A stretch of 64,000 nucleotides of DNA from Amoebophrya sp. A120 (Eukaryota; Sar; Dinophyceae; Syndiniales; Amoebophryaceae). Every line of letters starts with the position of its first letter. Position 1 is the first letter of the stretch. Location: NCBI GenBank assembly GCA_905178155.1, contig CAJINV010000001.1, positions 8,091,599-8,155,598 of the forward strand. Direction: 5' to 3'. The notes beneath the pieces were generated by a model, which saw nothing but the letters and a program-made list of their open reading frames with translations, was not told where the DNA came from and did no database searches. Both the position numbers and the translations under genes were made by a program. Below, piece by piece: positions 52,678 to 63,507 of the stretch.

Positions 52678-55600
52678 ATGCCAACCATGACGGAGCAGGG
52701 CAAGATGCAGGACATTCTTGGGAAAGTGCTGAGTTCTCTATCTCTAGGAGCTCTACGCGATCGTCGAGCAGAGCAACCGGCCTCCGGTTCAACGGAGTTA
52801 GGATTTTTACCGCGGGCGCCTGATGGTGGACAAGCATCATCGTCCGGTGCGGGCGCGACCAGTGGCGTCAACAATACATCTGCGCAGGAGCAGTCCAGCA
52901 AATTTTGCTACGCCGAGCTGGAAATTGTCAACGCGTACCAACACCGTCGTCAGTTTCGCTTAGCTTTTGCAGGTATTGCCTACAACGGAAAGGAAGGTGA
53001 GGAGTTACGCTCGCGGACGGGGTTAACACCAGAAGATGTGGTTTTGCACGAGGATTGGGTTTGTTTCCGCTCCCGCAGTCCGATGCTGCTTCTCCAGATT
53101 TTTGAAGCGGTGATGAAAATGTGTGGTCGGACCGGATTCCGAATTCGGCTGAAGACTCAAAAGATGTGCGTGACGGAGGATAAAGTTGAGCACTTTTTCA
53201 AGGGTACAACTGCCGCGGAGATCCGTAGCGAGATGGTCGGAGAACAGGAAGAGGAGGAGCGCAGGGCTACACGGGGCGCGGAGAATCTTTCGCGACAGGA
53301 GATGGAGAAAATGTGCGAGGGGACCCCTGCCGGTAGCGGCGTAAAATACTCGCTAGCGGACATGGACACGATGGACGACCTCATTGCCATTAACATTCCC
53401 TGGTCCGGAACATACACAGAAAAACTGGAGCGCATGAAGGGTGCGAGAGACCACATGCCGCCCAATGAGCGCCGGTAAGTACTTCCACTTTATTTCGTTC
53501 CTTTCGTCGTTCCTACGCTAAAACCTACTAGATTAATAGAATAGTAAAAGCAAAGGATTCTCTCACTCTTGGTACTCGATGATCGCTATGTAGAGTCGCT
53601 CGTTACTTGACGGTAGTGTTTTGCAATCATTCACTTCCAGTCAAACATGATGAGATGATTATGACGCTGCCGCAACAGGTACATTCGTCTTGCCGCTGGG
53701 TTGCGGAGCCACACACGAAAATCGCTTTGCGACTTGGTGACAATGGAGACTTTGATTTGGTTCAATGAGGAAGAACAGGTGGCGCAATCGGGTTACCTTT
53801 ATGCTGACTGCGCGGTCGTCGATATCGATGCGGAGCCTGCTCACCTTCTGCCGCACTCGGGTCACGGATACATTACCGACACGTTCGTGCGTCATGGCGA
53901 AAAAGCAATGTCTACTGCGCAGAACGTGATAGGAAACTCGCTGAAGCACCCGCCTGGCTATCGGATACACATGGACTGGGACGGCGGCAAGCTCGCGGGC
54001 GTTTTCGATCGCAGAAAGCACGCACTGCAGTTCTACCCACGAAAACGAATCCCGCTGATGGCGCAGATGTCGTATCAGTTGCTGCAAGACCCGCGAATCT
54101 TCATGACGGGGGGACTCAGCATCGAGATCGACGCAGACGGAGTGGTGCAAATGCCTGCGCTGGAGAATGCCAAAGCAACAGAACCCGGCGCCCCGTTTCC
54201 AGAAGATGGGGCCGCAGCAAGCAGGGCGGAAATGCGTGTAGCTTTACGAGCGAAGAGGAAGCCAGCACCAGCAGGGGCTCGCAAACTTCAAGCGGCAGGC
54301 CCTCACCGTCGTCCGGCCCTAACAGCAACAGCAGCAACAGCAGCGACAGCGACGCCAGCGGCAGACTCCGGTCGAGAGGATGGGCCTGCTGGACGCGCAG
54401 AATTCGTTCTTGTGCGGCCGAGTGCTCCAAGCCTGGCCGTCGAGCACATGTGCACAGTTACCCACGCCGGTGGACAACATTCTGACCACGATCAAGAAGC
54501 AGCCGGGAAGCCCGGAAACAGCGCCGCCAGTTCCCGCGTTCTGAACTCGCCGACAATGCAGGAGCAGCGGGTGAGTACATTTTTGAGCCGATCACGAGAA
54601 GCCATGGAGCGGACGGATGTCGATGCCGCCGAGCGAATGCTTGACTTTGGCAGCACATCTCTTTTATCCATTACGCATGGAAAACCACGCAAGCGCCTGT
54701 CTGAAGCGACAAAGCGCTTGGCCAAGTGGCTGGAGGAGCAGCGGAAAAATGACTCGGCTAGTGACAGCAAGCCGGCACCGGCAGACTCAGTAGGTGATGA
54801 GGAAAAACTACGTGAGAAGGATACCGCCACTGCTATTGAGCAGGAGCAGGCGCGCCTCGTTCTAGACTTTGTGGGGCTTTTGGACAACCAACAGGCATCA
54901 GCCGGACAAAGCGACGACAAGAACAAGAAAACAACACGCAAAAGCAAGCTGCCCGCGAAGGACAGAACAAAAACAGCCACTGCCCAGACAACGAAACCTC
55001 CCGCGGTCGAGGCACACCCGCAGAGTGCCTACATCCTACTTCGGAACTGGTTACAAGATGAGCAGAAAAGTATCGCCTTGCGGAACCTGGGGAGAACGGT
55101 CGGGCCGGTCATGTCTGTCGACAATTTCCTCAAGACGCTGGATCGCGTCGCCGCCGGCAAGCGCAATTGGCATCTTCCGCAGCCGGGCGAAAAGCCGGAC
55201 GCTAGCGGCAAGAACTACCACGCGGGTCTCATGCATTTGGCGCTGCTTCTTAACTTGTTTGAGAACGGGCTTTTGTTTGATATCGCGAGCACTCCGAAAG
55301 CCGCACAACCACACTTGGCATGGCCAGAGGCAGTCCGGATGTTTGCTGTTCGCGCCATGACCCAAGGCTCGTGTTCGACTCCCGGTCACCGCGCAAGCCG
55401 ATCTCCGTGACTTCCGGCCTTCCCGTGAGCCCCAGTGCAGACCACGAGCAGTTCGTTCTGTGCTGCTTTCGGGACCAGAGCTTCGAGCACGTTGACGGAA
55501 ATCGGAATCAAGAAAAGAACGCTGACGGCAGCGAGGACGTTGCAGCCGTGGACAGAGCTTTCGCCGCTTTGATGGACCCATACTCTTTACAGGACCTCCG

Positions 55601-57104
55601 CGTCGTGTCCTTGATCGATTGCGACGTACAGAAACGCACTGTCTCCACACCTACCACTGGGCAATCTGAGCGCGTGTTTTGGCTCTCCATGCACGACCAC
55701 AATTCGTGGGATGTCGAGGTGAATCGCGAGGCCTTCCTTCACTACGAGGTCATCGACTGCGCCGAAAACGTAGCCTTCCATCGCCGCGGACAGCGCGCTG
55801 CTGTATTGGCGAAAAACAGACGAGGGTTGCGCGAAGAGGATATTCCTGATTTTGACACACAATGCGTGATGGAATGGCTTCAGCGTGAGGATTCGGAGGT
55901 CCACGGGCCTCGTCTTGGTTTTCTTGCAGGGCTGTCGGAGGCGCAGATCTATCGAAAAAGCGCGGAGTTCGTACAGCGTGCACGACGGGGAGAGAAGATG
56001 TTGCAGGCAGTGGTCGGGTTTGGCGACGCTAACTTCCCGGCTGCGCACGCCTCGAACACCTCGTTATCTCACGAGCTGACACCTTCGGCGTCTCCCGCCC
56101 AACCGGGCCGATTCCATGTACCACTTGCGAGTCTCGGCGCGCGCCTTCGTGGAATCGAGGAGACGACGGCAGCCTTTGACCCGGCTGCTGCTGTGAAGAC
56201 GTGCTTCACACCGGCGCTGAATAAGTTTGAGTGCGTCAACCAGGAAATGATCGAAGCCCTGTTGGACCGCACAGGTGGCACCGACAGCATGGTCTTGCCT
56301 TTTTTGCCAGGCGCGCCGCAGTCGGCCACCGACTACGCATTGGAAGACTTCTTCTGGGAAAAGTATGGCGCACTAGCGAATTGTGATGCTAATGACGCTG
56401 AGGCTCACACTTCCGATGATGAAGAGCTTCCTGGCGTTGCGACCGCACTTCTAACAATGTGCGCGGAAGAAGGCCTCGACGTCGACACCGTTATCGAAGA
56501 AGCGGCCCAGCATGCAACTCTGATCAGCAACGGCTCTGACGAGGTCGACTCGTCCGTTGTGCGTGCGTGTACATGGCTGCACGACCCGGCCATTCGACTG
56601 CAGCAGGAGAAGCGGGCAACTCAGGTTCAGCGAGACTGGTACGAATTTCGCCACGGAAAGCCGAGACCTTCGACCCGGGCACTCAGCAGCGACGCGCCAA
56701 CTGCACGCGCTGGCGAAGATTCTACAGCACCCGCTGGAGCCTCTACGTCAACAGCGCGCTCTTCATCTTCGGTGTATGAACAAGGAACGCTGCCCCTGCC
56801 GCGGAAGACTCCGACTACCTGTCGTCAGAAGATCAGCGACGCGCTTCGCGATATCGGCAAGAAGGTTCTGACGTACAGGAAAACGGTGAAGCATTTGCGG
56901 ACTTTGACGAAGCTCGGTCTGCTCAACTTGGAGTCCGAGCTCGTGCGCAGAAATGTCCGGGGGTCGCACATTACGTACCACGGACCCGGTGGCGCCGCTA
57001 CAATCGTCCGCAACCACCGAGCGACTGCGCCGATGACTTCGAAGCAGTTTGTCGAAAAAGCACAGCAGCTCGGTGAAGTGGGCGGGGAACGTGGTGGAGG
57101 ATAG
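52678..57104 (+). CDS. large unrecognised protein with an apparent frameshift near 55,350
   Basis: Exons 52678-53474 and 53679 onward. The intron 53475-53678 (GTAAGT...CAACAG, 204 nt, phase 2) joins PPNERR|YIRLAAGL. The frame then runs to a TGA at 55408-55410, while a second long frame (open from at least 55320 to 57104) continues with similar character. The natural switch is between VRMFAVRAMTQ and HDPRLVFDSRSPRK, about 55340-55380, and needs a -1 shift (or a lost base). Together the product would be roughly 1400 aa. The N-terminal third is ordered (AELEIVNAYQHRRQFRLAFA; ESLCDL-like helices; TETLIWFNEEEQ-like strand region around 53750). The middle is Ala/Thr/Lys-rich; the C-terminal part has basic helical segments (ALRDIGKKVLTYRKTVKHLR). 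No motif I can name. Two overlapping genes are a less likely alternative. Confidence 0.6.
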
Positions 57105-57530
57105 TTCGAGGACGCATCATAGTTTCATTTTGACTGGGTGTGGCTGTCGAAGGGAAGTCGAAGAGGGACAAGGAAACAATTTGAAAGCGGAACAAGAAAG
57201 TCGAAAGTGGGGGCATCAAGATAGTCATAATTTATTGCCCACGTAGTATTTTTACTGCAGAAGAGAAGCAATGGCAATCAATGCGGATAGCTGCGTCCAT
57301 TGAATGGCGATGGCATTTGGTGGAGGCTTGTGCTCTGTGCCTCCGAGCCTTACTATGTTCCGCGTAAGAGCTGCATGATCATCAAAAGGAGTCGTCAAGT
57401 TGTAGAATGTGGAGTCGGAGAAAGAACGCCGAGGTGTTTCTGTTTCGATGTCGACATGAAATTTCGACACATGGATCATCCCAATAATCAATGATAACAC
57501 AATCTATCATTCACAGGATTAAAGGAATAT

Positions 57531-57800
57531 TCGACCAAGAGGATTTTTTAGGGCCGACTGAAAAGTGGACCAAGAGGATTTTTTAGGGCCTTGAACCTTT
57601 GACGCCATGCCCTGGCACGAACAGAAAGAAAGAAAGAAAGAAAAAGGAATATTCGATCTTTCTTTCTTTCTTTCCATGCCCGGGCATGGCGTCAAATGTT
57701 CAAGGCCCTAAATTTGATTTCAAGAATATTGATTTCGATCTTTGATATACAGGCCCTAAATCCGATATTTGATTTCAAGAATATTGATTTCGATCTGGTT
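57531..57800. repeat. nested direct and inverted repeats in the AT-rich zone
   Basis: GACCAAGAGGATTTTTTAGG occurs twice (about 57533 and 57569). A block at 57585-57640 (GGGCCTTGAAC, GACGCCATGCCC, then GAAA repeats) is repeated in inverted orientation at about 57658-57709 (TTTC repeats, CCATGCCCGGGCATGGCGTC, TTCAAGGCCC). TTGATTTCAAGAATATTGAT occurs at about 57714 and 57768. A further copy of the CTTGAACATTTGACGC / GCCCGGGCATGG / GAAAGAAAG module is at 59010-59057. Confidence 0.8.
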
Positions 57801-59009
57801 TTCGATCGATCAATAATTCTTCCTTTTATGACATCGATCTCGATGGATGTGAATACTCTTGTTATTTGGATCGGATTGAATTATTTTCTGTTTTATTTAT
57901 TTTGTTTTATTTATTTTGTTTCCAGGTTTTTTTTTGGTCAATGAATCTTCATCAATTTTTTGAGGTATATGATTTGTGAATGAAAAAATCATCGAGATTG
58001 TGGAAATTTCTTTCTTTTTTCTTTCTTTCTTTTTCATTATTCCTCATCAAAAAATATTTCATTGATCAGGAAAAAATTAAGAAGATATGTATTTTTCGTG
58101 ATATTTTCCATTGTAAATAATTTGGATTCTAGAAAAAATCTCAAAATGAATATTGAGAAGTTGGAGAATCCAGATTCTGGATTGATGTCGGAATGCAAAT
58201 ATTTTTGAAAATATCGGACACAGAAATATATTTGTTGAAAATAGGGAATTCTGGATATTTCTTGAAAGGGAAAAATTTGAAAAAAGAATTTATGAATTTT
58301 CTTGGCAATGAATTAACAATCTGAATGCAATTTTTTAGGAATTTATGGAAATTTATTTTCGCAGATTCGAGGTCAGACCATCAGACCATTATTCACTAAA
58401 TTTTCTCACTAAATTTCTTTCCCCTCTTTTTTGTACATTTTTTCAATCATTAATAACAGAAAACACAAACATATAATCCATTACAGAAAACATATCGACC
58501 AAATTTTTTTCCAAAAAAATACATGTTCATATCATCTTTGAAAATCCCATGAGATTTTTAGAAAATGTATCACATTTTTGCAATTTTCCTAATTTTCGAA
58601 TCATCCGACAATCCGGGGTTCCAAAGGATGGATGGAATGAAGGATCTTCTTTGATAGAGAATTCATTTTCCCGATCATTCCAAACATACCACATATGCAC
58701 CCACCTTCTCAAAATTAAAAATAAGAAAAAAAAAAAAAAAACATCTAACCCTAATCCAAAATCCATTCATCAAAAAAATTTTCCATATCTTTTGCATTTC
58801 TTTTCATTTTAGATTTTCAAAATTTTTCTCATAATGATCGAATGAAAGAATTTTACCGAGAGATCATCGGATGAGAAGAAGAATCAACATAGGCATTACC
58901 ATATCAGAGATTTGAACTATTTATCCGAATTTTTTTGAGAAGTCCATCGATGATAAAAATGATTGGCATGGATGAATGATTTCGTCTGATGATCATGAAA
59001 TAGAAATGG

Positions 59010-59057
59010 GTCTTGAACATTTGACGCTATGCCCGGGCATGGAAAGAAAGAAAGAAA
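59010..59057 (+). repeat. third copy of the GCCCGGGCATGG-GAAA module
   Basis: Reads TCTTGAACATTTGACGCTAT then GCCCGGGCATGGAAAGAAAG, matching the inverted pair at 57585-57709. The short palindrome TGCCCGGGCA (ATGCCCGGGCAT here) is its centre. Dispersed copies suggest a small repeat family confined to this zone. Confidence 0.75.
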
Positions 59058-59747
59058 TGGGTCACATTGTCAGGTTCGACATATTGCAGTCGAATATTCA
59101 ATATTCGAGAGTATTTGATCCGAAATTATTTCGGATGAACCCTGCTCAATCTCGGGTTATTGCCATTGTATTTCGTTCGTGCCATATCTTTGTGGTTTCA
59201 CCGAGTGGCAAAGTTGTACATGTGTATTATTTTCTGACGTCAACATTCATTGGGTCTCATGAAGGTCATTTTGATTTTCTGAAATGTTTGCTCCTTTAGG
59301 ATCCATAACATTTCCGTAAACAATGATCATGTTTGTGGTGCCAGTGTTGCATTACCAACACGATGAAATATGATGGCTTATTGTCCCCTGCCTCTCGTCG
59401 TCCTCGCACCTGCAGGTGGAGGCACAACTGTGCGCTCGCCACCCTCGATCATATGGAATCTAAAAATCTGTATTCTCTAGAAACAAAAAAGTTGAAGATT
59501 ATCAAAAAGTTAAAGTTGTTTGGAAGTTGAAGTTAGAGTGAAAAAAATAGATCCTCTCAGCTCGTTTATTTCGTTAGATTTGGTAAAGTGTATTTGGATT
59601 CTTCTTGATCCTTTGTTTGGTGTTAGTTTCTCTTTTTTGCCAGAAACCACAAAAGTTGTGGCCACGGCAGTACGTTCTTGCAGCCGCCTGTTCGTTCTCC
59701 TCCGTCCTTGCATCCTTCGGTTCCAAAATCCCACCGCGGATCTGTCG

Positions 59748-62700
59748 TCAAACACTCCCCGCGGCAGAGGATTTTTTTACGCCGGTCTTCCCCTCCGTCG
59801 CACACAGATCATATCGTAAGGAAAAATCCCCCCTCCCCATATCGATATTAAGGCAGATCTCAGAAAATTTCTCATGCTGATTTGTGACCACAAATCGCAT
59901 CTGTGATGCAAGAAAGCGACGCCACAGGCTCGGCCCCATTATGCCGGCGGTGTGTAATGTTGTTGGGCCTACGCCTACGGCATAGACGTTCCTCATGCTA
60001 AGAAGTGCCTAGGCCAAAACCTCTCGACTCCGGCACGATATGGGCCTGCAGTCCTCTACTGCAAGGCAAATCTGATTTGTGTACGCAAATCCAGCATCAG
60101 AAATTTCGTTTCCATGTGGGGAGGGGGGATTTTTCCTTCTGATAGATCAGAGTTTTGCCCTTCGTCCCGGATCCACACGGACTGGTTCAGCTCGACGTGG
60201 TTGCGACAGTCGCTATGAACTGCAAATATATCTGGGTCTGGAAGATTGCTGAGGTTTGTGATGCTGTTTCTGCTTGACGCGGAAGGTGTGCCATGCAAGG
60301 CCTAGCATCACAGGTTTGCAGACGGTTTCCCAATGCTTAATCCGCATGGTAAACACCTTCGTTCGGCGACAGGAAAAGGAGCTGCTTTTGCTGTCTAAGC
60401 ATGACAGATTTTTGTGTGATCCAAGTATGCATCACAACTTCGCATCCTTGCAGGCCCAGACATTTTTGCATTTCATAGTCGCTAGCACAGCACGATTTGT
60501 AGGTCGTGTACATGTATTTCCCTGCATCCCCATCGCTGTTAATTTTTTTTGTTGGATTCATAAACTCTACTTTTTTCCACAGCATTTCCAATGCTGAACT
60601 CAAAAAGCAACACCGAAAGAGAAACAATAGCCCTCGACGACGAGGTGGGAAATCAGTATCAGAAACAGATGGTTCATTTTGTACATTTGGAAGCCCATGC
60701 ACTGGTTTCTGCTGTAGGTGATTCCACACTCGCGGGAACCATGGTACTCCGCTTCAGCTTCTGTCTTGTAAAAATGATCGGTACTAAGAATTACACTGGA
60801 GCAGCACTTTGCCGCTCGCTTCACGGTGAACCAAAGCTTGGCGTCGAAATTCCCCTCGGAGGTGGCTTCCGCCCCGTGGCTCCCAACGGCGGGTTATCAG
60901 ATGCAAGTATGTCTGAGTTTCACGTGGATAACGAAAACATTTTCAAATCAGATGACAATAGGCGGGCAAGCACGAAAACTTGTTCTTGATGAGCTATGCG
61001 AAGTGCATTTTTCCGCATGTGAGAGTCATTCTTGCAACACGAACAAACGATGCGACTGCCACGTGACACTCTTCCGCATCATGCATGACAAACTCTACAC
61101 GACAGCCATGTCACGCGAATTACACAAGTTTTGCAACCTTTCAAACCCAGACATATTTGGGCAATGCGTACAGCTCGACGTTTTCCGAGATTTTCCTTTG
61201 CCGCAGTTTCTTTCGCTTGGACGTGACTCAAGTGGGTCTCCTTCTTCACCTGGTGCTTTTTTGCTGCAGCACCCACTGTGGCGGTTTCCTTTCTGATCTT
61301 TGCTTGTTCTTTTGTACTAGAAGATGATGCAGCTGCCTTCGTCTTCGATTTCGATTTCCTCTTTGTCTTGGTTTTTGATTTGGATGCGGAAGCTGAAGTT
61401 TTTGCTTTTGACGTCTTCTTGAGGCGGGTCTTGAGAAAAGATTTTTTCTTCGACGTTGTAGTTGTCTTTTTCACTACTTTTGAGGAGGTGCTCGCTCCGC
61501 TTTTCCTGCCTTTTGTTGCTGTGGACGCGAATTTTTGTGCAGCGCTTGATGTTCCGGTCTGACTCTGCTCTACGACCCCAGTTTTACTGTGCCCAGCACT
61601 ACTAGCAGCGCCCAGCGTCAAGCTCTTTGTCGTGAGTTGCCTCTGCTTCGACTTTGCTTTTCCTACAAGAAGTAGGCTATGCTTCTTGTTTCCGTGGTCT
61701 TTGTCCCCAACATCTTTCGCGGGCGGTTCTTGCTTTTCCATACCTTCGTCTGTGCTTTCGGCATCCTCATCCGTGCTATCTTGCGCTCGCTGCTCATCGT
61801 CAGAAGACTCGGAAGCCTGTTTTGGTTTTATTTTAAATTTCATCAGGATGAATTTACGTTGCGACTTTTTCCCAGTCGTGGTCCTGATCTGCATTTATGA
61901 GTCCTTGCCTTCCACATACATTGCAAACTGATATCCTTGCGATAAAAAAAAATAAAGCGAGCGCAATTTCAAGCACCTTATCTTTTTTTGCATCCTCTTG
62001 TCCGTGCGTCGCTGCAGCCTTTTTTCTATTCTTCTCATTGGCTTCGACCTTTTTCTCACCGCTTGTTTTGGCAATCACCACCGGCTTCTTGTGATTGATG
62101 TCTTTTCCATCAGCATCAGTCTTTGCAGCATTTGCGGCGGTCTTAGCTGCCGGAGCTTTTTTCTTGACGGGGAGATGGACCTTCTCGCTTTTCGCGTCCT
62201 TCTTGTTGACGCCAGTAGCTTCTGGTTTTTTCACGACTTTTGTTACAGGTTTGCTTTCCGGTGTCTCCTCCGCGTCAACGTCACCTTTCGCCGGACTGCT
62301 TTTGTCAGCATCCTTTTCTGCGTCGTCTTTTCCGAATAGCCAGTCGGTGAAGGGGTTCTTTTTACCGTGATAATATCGCGCTTTGACGCGTACCAGGGAC
62401 ACATCTTCATCGTCCTCTGTCACTTTCGGAATAGAGGCTTTACCTGTCTCGGAGTAGGAGATGAAAGCTGCTGCTGGCTGCGGTGGAGATGCAGATGCAG
62501 CATCTTTCTGTTTTTTGTTAGAAGCGGCAGGCGTTGGTCCTCTTCTGTTTAGCTTTTGCTGCACTACTCCCCGGGTCTCTTGGCCACGTATGCGAAGTTC
62601 GTCCAGATCGATGAAGTTTCTCGGGCGGAACACTTGTACAGTGTTAGGTTCGTACGGATTTTTCGGATTGTGCACCATGCCGCGCGGCATCGGCCATGGA

Positions 62701-62852
62701 GCGCTTTCCCCGAGGCAACATCTCGCAAAAACGAGAGCGTGGACGAGGAAAGAGACGAGTGTCCTCCGCGCGTGCGTTCGCTGGTGCGCGAGGGTGACGT
62801 CTAATTCACGGTTCCCGGAGAAGATGAAAGTCACCGACCTGGGGCGACGCAT
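59748..62852 (-). CDS. secreted Lys-rich protein with Cys-rich C-terminus, six exons
   Basis: Proposed exons (reading down): 62852-61977, 61888-61169, 60893-60685, 60535-60482, 60212-60144 and 59805-59748; 661 aa in frame. The N-terminus has a hydrophobic stretch (RTLVSFLVHALVFARCCLGE), a probable signal peptide after a 30-residue leader. Residues about 50-520 are Lys/Ala/Ser/Thr-rich and disordered (VKKPEATGVNKKDAKSEK; KTSASASKSKTKTKRKSKSK). The C-terminal 140 residues are ordered and Cys-rich (CCSSVILSTDHFYKTEAEAE; ECGITYSRNQCMGFQ; YKSCCASDCRNHVELNQ). Introns 61889-61976 (GTGCTT...ATGCAG, 88 nt) and 60536-60684 (GTACAA...AACAG, 149 nt) are canonical. The other three are introner-like. The intron 2 boundary is uncertain: a GT-AG version (60855-61171) also stays in frame. 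The Cys-rich tail could be an extracellular domain; the family is not recognised. Confidence 0.62.
59806..60143 (-). mobile_element. introner-like element, second family
   Basis: A 338-nt unit with inverted ends AAGGAAAAATCCCCCCTCCC (59817-59836) and GGGAGGGGGGATTTTTCCTT (60120-60139), a perfect 20-bp pair. The direct repeat AGATCA is at 59806-59811 and 60144-60149. The ends differ from the TGTCTGGG family. Excision of the element plus one repeat joins EGQNSDL|CATEGKTGV in the - strand gene. The interior is unrelated to the other introners as far as I can see by eye. Confidence 0.8.
60213..60481 (-). mobile_element. introner 4, in the Lys-rich secreted protein gene
   Basis: A 269-nt unit. 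On the + strand the left end is GAACTGCAAATATATCTGGG (from about 60217) and the right end CCCAGACATTTTTGCATTTC (60455-60474). An 8-bp direct repeat AGTCGCTA is at 60208-60215 and 60477-60484, the longest target duplication in the window. Excision joins CCASD|CRNHVEL. Alternative canonical sites within the two ends (GTCTGG...TTTGCAG) would also keep frame. Confidence 0.82.
60894..61168 (-). mobile_element. introner 5, diverged copy
   Basis: Ends carry the same core in inverted orientation: GATGCAAGTATGTCTGAGTT at about 60901-60920 and AACCCAGACATATTTGGGC at about 61144-61162 (+ strand). Only weak flanking similarity remains (GTAC / ATAAC on the gene strand), so the target duplication has decayed and the element looks older. 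Excision gives KRRAV|PAVGSHGAE in frame. Confidence 0.65.
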
Positions 62853-63507
62853 CGTCGTTTCGGGCGGACCGACGACCCGCGCCGACTAGGGCTGCCCGCC
62901 ACTCCTGCGCTGGGACCGTGGTGCTTTTGAATGGAGCCGTCTTTCTTCAGTCCACTACCATGACCGCCCCCGGTGCGCGGTGCTGTTCATCTTCTTTCAT
63001 CCGTTGGACATCAGATAATGAAACATCATTGCGCGGCTAGAGCGACAGCGAGAATGAAGATTTGATCAGACACAACGGGCGTGCGGTGAAACTCTCGAAG
63101 CGTGGTGTGTGATGAAACACAAATCGCCCCAAAACCCAACCTCATGCACACCCGCGGCGCTCCGTCAGTGGCCCTGGAGCAAGTGCAGCTTTGATTGACG
63201 GTTTGAAACTAAGAACACCGCTCTAGCTCCACTATGCAGCTGCTGTCATATTCCCAAGGAATTCGGGGCGCTCTTGACTTGCTCTAGTAGTTCACTCAAG
63301 CTCAACAGCATCTCTCGTCGCGCTCACTCAGTCGTATAACATTATTTTGTCGTCAGTCACCACCAGATAGATTCAGAATCAGAAGAACATCAACATTACA
63401 TTCTCATTGCATCTGCGACGACGAAAATGAATGAAGTAGCACATCCAGCAGCTTTTGCTTTTCAACCTGTAAACTCAGAGCGTGCTACTTCAACATTTGT
63501 TTACACC
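62853..63507. other. intergenic region
   Basis: Spacer between two - strand genes, presumably with the 5' region of the Lys-rich secreted protein. Nothing else identifiable. Confidence 0.45.

Larger units (their letters stand above)
57105..59747. other. AT-rich convergence zone between opposing gene blocks
   Basis: From about 57500 to 59300 the composition turns strongly AT-rich, with poly-A/T runs, TTTC/GAAA microsatellites and simple ATT-rich text unlike the genes on either side. It sits where the + strand block (ending 57104) meets the - strand block (ending 59748), i.e. both transcribe toward it. No gene is supported; the frame at 58976-59299 overlaps a repeat and lacks coding character. 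Confidence 0.7.

Noticed and set aside
53701-57104. Reading the two long frames as two separate genes
   Set aside because: They overlap by about 90 nt on the same strand with no spacer, and the intron at 53475-53678 shows the first frame starts further upstream; a frameshifted single gene is simpler.
57620-57680. GAAA/TTTC repeats considered as a CRISPR-like array
   Set aside because: Uniform tetranucleotide microsatellites with no unique spacers, in a eukaryotic setting.
58976-59299. 107-codon frame in the AT-rich island
   Set aside because: It starts in a dispersed repeat with GAAA microsatellite, has no neighbouring exon or similarity, and its composition matches the noncoding surroundings.
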